Origin: Blepharisma stoltei
Lineage: Eukaryota; Ciliophora; Heterotrichea; Heterotrichida; Blepharismidae
Direction of reading: 5' to 3'
Assembly: GCA_914767885.1 (NCBI GenBank)
Contig: CAJZBQ010000015.1
Span: forward strand, 849,619-913,618
Length of the DNA: 64,000 nt
Shown here piece by piece: positions 54,830-64,000 of the stretch. How positions within the stretch are numbered: the first letter of the stretch is position 1; every line of letters begins with the position of its first letter. Position numbers and translations under genes: made by a program. The notes below the pieces were generated by a model. That model searched no databases. It was not told where the DNA came from and saw only the letters and a list, made by a program, of their open reading frames with translations.

Positions 54830-57800
54830 ATGTCAAGTCAAGATCATCTCTATTCGCGCTCAATCGCTGCTATTGGTATGACGACTCAAAAAAAGCTTTT
54901 CACCATCCGAGTCTTGATTTCTGGTCTCCGAGGAGTCGGTCTAGAAATCGCTAAAAACTTGATCTTAGCTGGTCTCAATACAGTAACTTTGCATGATGAT
55001 TCTATAATTTCGCTTTATGACTTAGGGACCAACTTTTACATAAGCGAGTCTCATATAAACCAAAACCGAGCTGAATCAGTTGTCTCCAAACTCCAAGAAC
55101 TCAACCCAAACGTCTCAGTAAACATCCATAAAGGAGAAATTACCCAAGAAGTTATTTCTCAACACTCATTGGTGCTTCTTACAGAAAGTGATGGCGCCAC
55201 GCTCAGAAGGGTGAATTCCATTTGCAGAGAGCTAAGTCCTCAAGTAGGTTTTGTGTCTGTTGAAGCCTGAGGAGTAGCTGGGCACATTTTTGTGGATTTT
55301 GGGGACAATTTCGAAGTTTCTGATAGAAATGGGACAGACCTGAAGAGTTATTTGATTACCAATATAAGCAAAAGCAATCCTGGAGTAGTAATGATAGATG
55401 AGAAGCAAAGGCAAATGCTTCAGAATGGAGAATATGTAAGGTTCAAAGAAGTGGAAGGAATGACTCCTCTTAATGATGGCAGAGAACGAATGGTGACTTA
55501 TATAGACCAGCACAGCTTTTCAATAGATGAAGATACCACAGAATACCCAGATTATGTAAAATATGGAATCGTTGAAGAGGTCAGAAAACCTTTCCATTAT
55601 GATTTTCGGCCTTATGAAGTTTCTATTAAAAATCCTGAAGAATTAAAGCCTTTCATACAGTCTGATTACTCAAAAGAAAACAGGCCTCCTCATCTACATT
55701 TAGCTATGCTTGCTATCAGAAAATTCCAAGAAGTTCATGGATTTCTCCCTGAAGTCCACAATGAAGACCACGCAAATCTCTGTGTGATTTATGCAAGGGA
55801 AATCAGAGAGGTTTCTTCACAAGAGTTTGGCATAGATGCAATTGATGAATCCATCATCAAAAACGTCGCGAAGTATGCAAGACTGCAAATTCCTCCAGTT
55901 ACTTCAATATTTGGAGGAATTGCGGCTCAAGAAGTCATAAAATTCACTGGAAAATTTACTCCAATCCAGCAGTGGTTTCATATAGACTGGTTTGAGCTAA
56001 TCCAGCCAACTGCAAGCATTGTTGACTCAAGGTATCATGATCTCCAAGCCATTATTGGAGAAGAAGGAGTCAATAAGCTTAAATCAGTCAATTTATTTAT
56101 GGTCGGGTCTGGGGCTTTGGGATGTGAATTGCTAAAGCTTTTTGCATTGTCTGGAATTTGCTGTGGGTCTGGAGAACTTACTGTCACTGACGACGATAAC
56201 ATAGAAGTCTCCAATCTGACGAGACAGTTTTTATTCAACATGACTAATGTGGGACAATCCAAAAGTGAATGCGCCACAAGGATAGCGAAAATTATGAACC
56301 CAGAAATTAACGTCACTGCTTTGAAAAACAGAGTTTGCCCAGAAACAGAAAACTTGTTTAACGATAGGTTTTGGGGGAAATTAAATGCAGTTTTTGGGGC
56401 TGTGGATAATGTACATGCACGAGTTTATGTAGATTCTAAATGTGTTTGGTATAAAAAGCCACTCTTTGAAAGCGGAACAGAAGGGACAAAAGCGAATTCT
56501 CAAGTAATCATTCCGTTTTTAACTCAAACATATTCAGATATTCCACAAATGTCTGAAGAGAAAATCCCTGAGTGTACTTTAAAGTCTTTTCCATATGCAA
56601 TTTCTCACTGTATTGAGTGGTCTCGAGAAAAATTGTCAGATTACTTTACTTCTGGCCCTGGAGAGCTAAATAAGTACTTGGAAAACCCTGAGGCTTATAT
56701 GCAAAAACTACGAAGCATGAGGAACGCTGCAATGCAAGTTACCCAGCTAAAGCAGCTAAAAGAATATTTAGAGCTTTCTAAAATAAGCAGCTTTGACGAT
56801 TGTATTGCTGTCGCAAGACAAAAACTTAATGAGCTATTTAATGAAGAAATTAGATCATTATTACATCAATTTCCCCCTGATGCAAAATGGTCAGAAGGTG
56901 GCGATTTTTGGTCAGGAACCAGGAGATTACCTGAGCCTTGCATTTTTGACACAGAAAAAGAAGATCATATAGGATTTATAGAAGCTTATGCAAATTTGGT
57001 AGCCTTTAACCTTAACATTCCACAGAATAGAGACAGGAATTACATAAAAGAAGTGGTGTCTAAGGTCCAAGTTAGGGAGTTTGTCCCAAGAAAAGTCTAT
57101 ATACAATTAGAAAATAGCGAGGATCAGCAGCCGCAACCAACAGGAGAAACTGACATAAAATTAAGAGAAGAATTGCTGAGCTGGACTGAAGGATTTTCAT
57201 TAGAAAATGCCAAGCCTATGACACCAATTGCATTTGAAAAAGATGATGATACTAATTTCCACATTGATTTTATCCACACTGCTTCAAATTTGAGGGCAAA
57301 TAATTACAAAATTTCAACTATAGAAAGGCACAAAACCAAGGTTATTGCTGGAAAAATCATCCCAGCTCTTGCAACTACAACTGCAGTTATTGCGGGAATC
57401 GGGGTAGCTGAATTTATTAAATATACTCTTGAGTTAGAATTAGAAAAAATGAGGGATAGCTTTATGAACTTGGCGAGTCCGTTTATCCTTTTCCCAGAAC
57501 CTCGGCCTGCAATAGTGATTAAATCTGTTGAATATGATGAAATTTTAGCTGCTCCCAAGAGGGCATATAATGACGGCTTTACCAAATGGGACGATATTGT
57601 CATTGATGGGCCTTGCACAATGGGAGAGCTAGTTGACACTTTGAAAGAAAAATACAAGGTTTCCCCATTGCAGATTGCCTGTGGAAAGTTCTGCTTGTTT
57701 AATCAATATTCAAGAGATAAGTAGGATTGACTGCTTTGGTACCACCCTTCCGCTTGTCAAATTTTGATGAGGATTTTAGGCTTTGTTTCTTTAGTCATGT

Positions 57801-58019
57801 GTGTGAAAAGAATTTACATGCAGAAGGAATTTATCAAAATAATCTGTACATAATAATAAAGATGAGCTACTTAAAAGAGAAGTTTATGAGCTATACAAAG
57901 AAATTAGTGGAGACAAAACAGAGGGTAAAACGTCGGTTGGTCTCATATTATTTGCAGTCTCAGTTGAAGATAAAGCTCAAATGATGCTTCCACCTTTGAA
58001 GTATATTTTCAGTCATTAA
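54830..58019 (+). CDS. UBA1: ubiquitin-activating enzyme E1 (UBA1-like)
   Basis: ATG at 54830; 1,016 residues once the 139-bp insertion 57720-57858 is removed, a usual UBA1 length. Half 1 (inactive adenylation domain): HLYSRSIAAIGMTTQKKL, ISGLRGVGLEIAKNLILAG, then EAWGVAGHIFVDFG with TGA as Trp. Half 2: NLFMVGSGALGCELLKLF, DDDNIEVSNLTRQFLF, FESGTEGTKANSQVIIPF. The catalytic Cys is in IPECTLKSFPYAISHCIEW. The C-terminal ubiquitin-fold domain continues after the insertion with DELLKREVYELYKEISGDK and ends LPPLKYIFSH. The enzyme adenylates the C-terminal Gly of ubiquitin or Ubl and passes it to E2s. It could be the housekeeping E1 of the cell or one dedicated to the surrounding Ubls; conservation looks housekeeping-like. 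GGATTCTACATTTTTG precedes the start. Confidence 0.95.
57720..57858. mobile_element. 139-bp TA-bounded insertion in E1 (IES-like)
   Basis: E1 sense breaks at NQYSRDK then TAG, and resumes at DELLKREVYEL. Removing 57720-57858 between the TA at 57718-57719 and the TA at 57857-57858 gives AGA GAT AAA GAT GAG, in frame. A GT..AG intron reading (GTAGG to AAAG) would leave the frame wrong. No terminal inverted repeat or resemblance to families A-D is visible. The exact right TA is ambiguous within TAATAATAA. Confidence 0.7.
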
Positions 58020-58574
58020 CATTTAATTAAAATAAAGTTATTTAATATAAGCATGATTTGTTAAATTTTCAAAGCAGCACTATATTCTTATAACTTAAGC
58101 TTCACAAAAGCTTAAGTATCCTTTTTAGTACTTAATGTAACAAAGCATATATCGAAGTATTATTTCGCTTATTATTAGTTTAAATATTTAACAATTTATA
58201 AAGATAGAAAATTAGATCATTTATTTTCCATTTTTACTTAATCCCATCCTAATGGAACGAATCCTGATCAAGCAATCTTCGTGTGGTCAGTACAAACCCA
58301 CTACTCTGCCTCGCTTCGAGCCCAGCTGCTATTATTGATAATAATGAATAGTAGAGTTATGAGTATTTTAATTCGATTTCTAGCATATTTGCTATATATT
58401 CCAAGTATATCACTTATTATTGCAGAGTAAAATTTTCATATTGAAAATTTTTTAAAAATAATTAAGTTACACACATTTTTTTTAGAAATTTTTGACTCTA
58501 TTTTTGATTAGACATCGGATCATTCAATTAATGATGGACGGGAGTTAATTTTATTAATTAATTGTAGATTTGAA
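58020..58574. other. intergenic, nothing recognised
   Basis: AT-rich with a small GC-richer patch at 58250-58330 (TCAGTACAAACCCACTACTC). It was checked for a tRNA fold and none was convincing. AATTGTAGATTTGAA precedes the next start codon. Confidence 0.5.
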
Positions 58575-60605
58575 ATGAAAATTCCTGAGGATCAGAAATA
58601 CTGAGATTTATGCGCATCTATTTGCTTAATTAATACTATATCAGAATATCTTCATAATGATGAAGATCAAATTAGCAGTTTAATGCAAATAGAGCAAGCT
58701 CTAAAAGATTCTCAAAAATTTAACTTGAAAGAAGAATCAATAAAACAGCTGTGAGATCATACTGAAACGAAAAAAGATAGCATTTGAAGCTGGCTCAACA
58801 TTATTTTGGATGGTTGTTATCTATGAAATTTGCTTTTTTATCGAGAAGAAAATACAACTTATATTTCTTCATTAAATTATTGAAAGTTAGCCTGAGGGGA
58901 ATATATGAAAAATAAGTCTGCTTACTTAGCTTGTATCAGCAGTACAGATAAGCCTAAAGTCTTATTAGAAAATAGCTATGGTAAATTCTTGCTGGTGTTA
59001 GCATTTTCTAATTCTGAAAAAATTATGTATTATTTTAAGAAAAATTCATGATTTGCGTTAGGGAATAGAGAAGAAAGCATGGTAACTTTTCTCCCTGATA
59101 TGTATTTATTGTACATAAGAACGGAAGATTGTCAATTTCACGAAGATATTAATTACGCTGAACAATTTTTGATTTTGAATAGCATGGATAACCTATCAAT
59201 TTTTTCAAAATTGGAACATTCATATTATTCTGAGCGATATGAGAAATCAAGAGACATAGAGACATTGACTAACGAAAATGATATTCTTAAAAAATCGCTC
59301 AATAAAGAAGCACATAAATATTCGGAGAGACTTGAGAATCAAGAAAGAGATATAGAAAGATTGACTGCTGAGAATGAAACTCTTAACAAATCAGTAAATG
59401 AAGCTTCAGGTGCAATGTCAAAACAAAAATCTGAAATTGAAAAACTTAAAAATGAAATTTCTAATTTAAAACAGCTATTAAATAATAAAGAAAGAGAAGC
59501 AGAAAATCTAGAAAAAGCTAATAAAGCATTGGAATCTGAGCTCAACAAGCAAAAGCAAAGCAATAACTCGCTCCAAAGTGAATATGATAAGTTAATGCAG
59601 TATAATAATAATTTATCTTCGAAAAACAAAGAGCAAGTGCAATCCGAGCTTGAAAAGTTTTATAGCAAGATAAATCAAGCCTGTGATGAACTTAATCAAG
59701 GCATAATCTCAACAATTCATTGTCCAGAAGCTGAACTAGTTCGTAAAGATCACACCCTCAAACAGTATGACCTTTCAGCAAGTTCTCATTTGAAAGAATC
59801 AAAAACTTCTATATTTCCTAATATTAAACAGGGAATTCCCAATCTCGGAAACACTTGCTATTTGAACTCAGTTTTGCAAATCTTCGCAAGCACAAATACG
59901 CTTTTTGAATTTATTGGTACAAAAGAGGATAGCTTGTCAATAGCCTTATATAATGTTCTTTTAGCTATTCGAATGGGAAGCTTTGAAGCATTAGTAAGAT
60001 CATTAAAATCAGAGATTGACGCAGTCTTTCCGATGTTCTTGCATGGAGAGCAACAGGATGCAAAAGAACTACTCGTAACACTATTTGATCATACTTTAGA
60101 TGCAAGAGCAAAATCATTATTCTCTTTTTGCTACCATGAGAAGCTGCCTTGCGATAACTGCGGAAAAGTATCACTTCTAATAAGGGAGGAAAATTTACTT
60201 CTTATTCCAAGCCATGAAACAAGTATTACATCTTTTCTTAATAAAATAACAGAACCAAAAAGCATTCAAGGTCAAGGACTGAAATGTGAATCATGCAATC
60301 AATTTTCAATTTTTAAAACAGAAATCACTAGTATTGAGTCTCCACATTACTTAATTTTCTACTTGTCTAGGTCAGAAAATGGAAACCCAAGGCCTTATAA
60401 TTTTTTAGAAGAGACTTTAACATTAAATAGCCAAACTTACTGCTTGTATGGAGTTATTTGCTATTATAAGAATGGAAATGGAGGGCACTATACAGCATTT
60501 ACAAGGGATGGAGACCAATGGAACAATTATAATGACAATATTGTTGGAATTAAAACCTTTGACCAAAATGATGCTTATTTAGCTTTTTATTCAGTAATAT
60601 CTTAA
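58575..60605 (+). CDS. ubiquitin-specific protease with N-terminal domain and coiled coil, intron lost
   Basis: ATG at 58575, TAA 60603-60605, 676 residues. It opens MKIPEDQKYWDLCASICLIN and has eight or more TGA-encoded Trp. The N-terminal region includes NSYGKFLLVLAFSNSEKIMY, matching the genes at 51337 and 19012. A long coiled coil follows (SEIEKLKNEISNLKQLLNNK). Core boxes are QGIPNLGNTCYLNSVLQIFA, EQQDAKELLVTLF, ribbon CDNCGKVS and CESCNQFS, GGHYTAFTRDGDQW and NNYNDN. Unlike its paralogues it has no 15-nt intron before EQQDAKE: AVFPMFLHGEQQDAKE reads straight through. It is the last complete gene before the telomere. Intact and probably active. Confidence 0.9.
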
Positions 60606-61179
60606 CTCATCATTTAGCTAAAATTAATTTAATTCCTACGTTAAAATATTTTGGCACATATATAATATTAAAGGCTCAAAAGGCATTACAACTCTTTTAA
60701 AAAAATAAGTATAAAAAATTTGGAGCAAGTTATGGGTTTCTTTTTTATTATGCATCAATAGCCTAAAAAAAACGCTACTATGTCACTTAACCAATGTCTG
60801 TTAAGGCATTAAAATATTTAGTTTTGTCATCTAGTGCTGTTGAAGGCAATCCATCAAATTACAAATTTGAATGCCTACCAAGTTTACCAGCATATGACAA
60901 TAAAATCAAATTGCAATTGCCTTTTAAATTAATCATTAATTTAATAATTTAATGAAAATTTTATTCAATATTTAAAATAGAACAGCCATGTAATGAATAT
61001 ATAAAATTATTTTAAGAATATAAAGGAATACTTCTGTATAGATAGAGAATTCCAATTGAAATTAATAATAAAGAATTTAATGTATCTTTGAAAAATAATT
61101 CAAAAAAATCGCTTTTATCCAAATCAATAGCAAATATAAAGAATATTTATTCCTATATAAAAATTCAATAAAATAAGGG
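60606..61179. other. subtelomeric non-coding stretch
   Basis: 60995-61179 resembles the region upstream of the USP at 25681 (see 25200-25480). The rest is plain AT-rich DNA. Confidence 0.55.
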
Positions 61180-61384
61180 CTAGACTCTTAAAAAATGCAA
61201 ATATATATTCCTTATATTTATTCCTCCTTTATTGTATAACAAATAAACTTGATCAAAATAATCATAATAAATTAGTGAGTCTCCAATTCGCCTCCAGACT
61301 GTATCATTTGACAATTCACTTTCATAGATTGATCCACCACATTCAATTAAATACAGTCTCTCTGCGCTTATAAGAATATTTGCA
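61180..61384 (-). pseudogene. 3' end of an unknown gene truncated by the telomere
   Basis: A minus-strand frame stays open from the edge of the telomeric repeat (61384) to TAG at 61180-61182. It encodes about 67 residues including ERLYLIECGGSIYESELSN, VWRRIGDSLIYYDY and LLYNKGGINIR. The LY-I-GG-x(n)-W pattern looks like part of a Kelch or other beta-propeller repeat, which is only a guess. The 5' part is replaced by telomeric DNA. Confidence 0.5.
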
Positions 61385-64000
61385 TTTAGGGTGTTAGGGT
61401 GTTAGGTGAGGTGTTAGGGTGTTAGGGTGTTAGGGTGTGTAGGGTGTTAGGGTGTTAGGGTGTTAGGGTGTTAGGGTGTTAGGGTGTTAGGGTTGTTAGG
61501 GTGTTAGGTGGTGTTAGGGTGTTAGGGTGTTAGGGTGTTAGGGTGTTAGGGTGTTAGGTTTAGGGTGTTAGGGTGTTAGGGTGTTAGGGTGTTAGGGTGT
61601 TAGGGTGTTAGGGTTAGGTGTTAGGGTGTTAGGGTGTTAGGGTGTTAGGGTGTTAGGTGTTAGGGTGTTAGGGTGTTAGGGTGTTAGGGTGTTAGGGTGT
61701 TTAGGGTGTTAGGGTGTTAGGGTGTTAGGGTGTTAGGGTGTTAGGGTGTTAGGTGTTAGGGTGTTAGGGTTAGGGTGTTAGGGTGTTAGGGTGTTAGGGT
61801 GTTTAGGGTGTTAGGGTGTAGGGTGTTAGGGTGTTAGGGTGTTAGGGTGTTAGGGTGTTAGGGTGTTAGGTTGTTAGGTGTAGGGTGTTAGGGTGTTAGG
61901 GTGTTAGGGTGTTAGGGTGTTAGGGTGTTAGGGGGTGTTAGGGTGTTAGGTGTTAGGGTGTTAGGGTGTTAGGGTGTTAGGGTGTTAGGGTGTTAGGTGT
62001 TAGGGTGTTAGGGTGTTAGGGTGTTAGGGTGTTAGGGTGTTAGGGTGTTTAGGGTGTTAGGGTGTTAGGGAGGTGTTAGGGTTTAGGGTGTTAGGGTGTT
62101 AGGGTGTTAGGGTGTTAGGGTGTTAGGGTGTTAGGGTGTTAGGGTGTTAGGGTGTTAGGGTGTTAGGGTGTTAGGGTGTTAGGGTGTTAGGGTGTTAGGG
62201 TGTTAGGTTAGGTGTTAGGGTGTTAGGGTGTTAGGGTGTTAGGGTGTTAGGTGTGTTAGGGTGTTAGGGTGTTAGGGTGTTAGGTGTTAGGGTGTAGGGT
62301 GTTAGGTGTTAGGTGTTAGGGTGTTAGGGTGTTAGGGTGTTAGGGTGTTAGGGTGTTAGGGTGTAGGGTGTTAGGGTGTTAGGGTGTTAGGGTGTTAGGG
62401 TGTTAGGGTGTGTTAGGGTGTTAGGGTGTTTGGTGTTAGGGTGTTAGGTGTTAGGGTGTTAGGTGTTAGGGTGTTAGGGTGTTAGGGTGTTAGGGTGTTA
62501 GGGTGTTAGGGTGTTAGGGTGTTAGGGTGTTAGGTAGGTGTTAGGGTGTTAGGGTGTTAGGGTGTTAGGGTGTTAGGGTGTTAGGGTGTTAGGGTGTGGT
62601 TTAGGGTGTTAGGGTGTTAGGGTTAGGGTGTTAGGGTGTTAGGGTGTTAGGGTGTTAGGGTGTTAGGTGTTAGGTGTAGGGTGTTAGGGTTGTTAGGGTG
62701 TTAGGGTGTTAGGGGTGTTAGGGTGTTAGGGTGTTAGGGTGTTAGGGTGTTAGGGTGTTAGGGTGTTAGGGTGTTTAGGGTGTTAGGGTGTTAGGGTGTT
62801 AGGGTGTTAGGTGTAGGTTAGGGTGTTAGGGTGTTAGGGTGTTAGGGTGTTAGGGTGTTAGGGTGTTAGGGTGTTGGTTAGGGTGTTAGGGTGTTAGGGT
62901 GTTAGGGTGTTAGGGTGTTAGGTGTTAGGGTGTTAGGGTGTTAGGGTGTTGTTAGGGTGTTAGGGGTGGTGTTAGGGTGTTAGGGGTTGTTAGGGTGTTA
63001 GGGTGTTAGGGTGTTAGGGTGTTAGGGTGTTAGGGTGTTAGGGTGTTAGGGTGTAGGGTGTTAGGGTGTTAGGGTGTGGTTAGGGTGTTAGGTGTTAGGT
63101 GTTAGGGTGTTAGGGTGTTTGGGTGTTAGGGTGTTAGGTGTTAGGGTGTTAGGGTGTGTTAGGGTGTTAGGGTGTTAGGGTGTTAGGGTGTTAGGGTGTT
63201 AGGGTGTTAGGGTGTTAGGGTGTTAGGGTGTTAGGGTGTTAGGGTGTTAGGGTGTTAGGGTGTTAGGGTGTTAGGGTGTTAGGGTGTTAGGGTGTTAGGG
63301 TGTTAGGGTGTTAGGGTTAGGTGTTAGGGTGTTAGGGTGTTAGGGTGTTAGGGTGTTAGGGTGATAGGGTGTTAGGGTTTAGGGTGTTAGGGTGTTAGGG
63401 TGTTAGGGTGTTAGGGTTGTTAGGGTGTTAGGGTGTTAGGGTGTTAGGGTGTTAGGGTGTTAGGGTAGTTAGGGTGTTAGGTGTTAGGGTGTTAGGGTGT
63501 TAGGTTGTTAGGGTAGGTTAGGGTGTTAGGGTGTTAGGGTGGGTGTTAGGGTGTTAGGGTTAGGGTGTTAGGGTGTTAGGGTGTTAGGGGTTTAGGGTGT
63601 TAGGGTGTTAGGGGTGTTAGGGTGTAGGGTGTTAGGGTGTTAGGTGTTAGGGTGTTAGGGTGTTAGGGTGTTAGGGTGTTAGGGTGTAGGTGTTAGGGTG
63701 TTAGGGTGTTAGGGTGTAGGGTAGTGGTAGGTGTTAGGGTGTTAGGGTGTTAGTTTAGGGTGTTAGGGTGTTAGGGTGTTAGGGTGTTAGGGTGATTAGG
63801 TGTTAGGGTGTTAGGGTGTTAGGTGTTTAGGGTGTTAGGGTGTATAGGGTGTTAGGGTGTTAGGTGTTAGGGTGTTAGGGTGTTAGGGTGTTAGAGGGTG
63901 TTAGGGTGTTAGGTGTTAGGTTAGGTTAGGGTGTTAGGGTGTTAGGTGTTAGGTGTTAGGGTGTTAGGGTGTTAGGGTGTTAGGGGTGTTAGGGTGTTAG
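61385..64000 (+). repeat. telomeric repeat array (TGTTAGGG)n
   Basis: About 2.6 kb, over 300 units, of the octamer GTGTTAGG on the + strand, running to the window end. The G-rich strand points 5'->3' to the right, as at a right-hand chromosome end. Many units lack or gain one base (TTAGGTG, TTTAGGG, TAGGGTG), either real variation or long-read indels. CCCTAACA is the telomere unit described for heterotrichs such as Stentor and Blepharisma. There is no interstitial unique sequence. Confidence 0.95.

Noticed and set aside
57719-57860. Conventional 140-nt intron in E1
   Set aside because: GT..AG removal leaves AAA TGA GCT in the wrong frame. Removal between two TAs restores the conserved sequence, and all other introns here are 15-16 nt.
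58250-58330. Possible tRNA in a GC-richer patch
   Set aside because: No acceptor stem, T-loop consensus or consistent arm lengths could be drawn on either strand.
61385-64000. Vertebrate-type TTAGGG telomere or contamination
   Set aside because: The unit is the octamer TGTTAGGG, not the hexamer, and the adjoining genes use TGA as Trp.
61385-64000. CRISPR-like repeat array
   Set aside because: The repeats are contiguous octamers with no spacers.

Overview
This window reads as nuclear DNA of a heterotrich ciliate, most like Blepharisma, and probably its germline (micronuclear) version. The evidence is fourfold. In-frame TGA stands where tryptophan is expected (for example in E1, the E2s and the USPs) while TAA and TAG end genes. 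Introns are 15-16 nt with GT..AG ends. The base composition is AT-rich. The right end is a G-rich array of the octamer TGTTAGGG (CCCTAACA on the other strand), the heterotrich telomere unit. Several conserved genes are interrupted by insertions whose removal, leaving one copy of the short flanking duplication, restores the reading frame exactly. That is how internal eliminated sequences (IESs) behave in ciliate germline DNA. The genus and the germline assignment are inferences.

Layout. 1-9 kb: two TMBIM/Lifeguard-type membrane protein genes (one cut by the window edge), a polynucleotide kinase 3'-phosphatase (PNKP) and a C2-domain protein. The second TMBIM gene, PNKP and the C2 gene each carry an inverted-repeat element with a TWA target duplication. 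10-16 kb: a non-LTR retrotransposon (zinc knuckle, AP endonuclease, reverse transcriptase), itself hit by two of the same elements and bracketed by an imperfect inverted repeat. 16.7-60.6 kb: a dense ubiquitin-system island. It holds one canonical-looking E1, five intact E2s plus two broken ones, four ubiquitin-like (Ubl) precursor genes with one, two or three Ubl domains ending in Gly-Gly plus a short tail, one broken Ubl copy, about ten USP-type cysteine proteases, one USP that has lost its catalytic residues, and several USP fragments. No E3 was recognised. 61.2-64 kb: a gene fragment that runs straight into about 2.6 kb of telomeric repeat.

How the genes could work together (inference). 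The Ubl precursors need a protease to expose Gly-Gly, the E1 and E2s could activate and transfer Ubls, and the many USPs could process or remove them. The high copy number, paralogous pseudogenes, segmental duplications and subtelomeric position point to birth-and-death evolution. The USP paralogues share one 15-16 nt intron just before the conserved (Q/N)(Q/D)xKE motif, which explains the in-frame TAG seen there in many copies.

Mobile DNA. Family A (nine clear or partial copies plus decayed ones) and single copies of families B and C share one scaffold: C-runs at the ends, a family-specific 13-17 bp word present four times, and TTA or TAA duplications. Further elements are a 222-bp inverted-repeat insertion in a USP gene, a 139-bp TA-bounded insertion in E1, a 291-bp insertion with an 11-bp target duplication in an unknown gene, a foldback element at 17.5 kb and a short inverted-repeat element at 16.1 kb. 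No tRNA, rRNA or CRISPR array was recognised.
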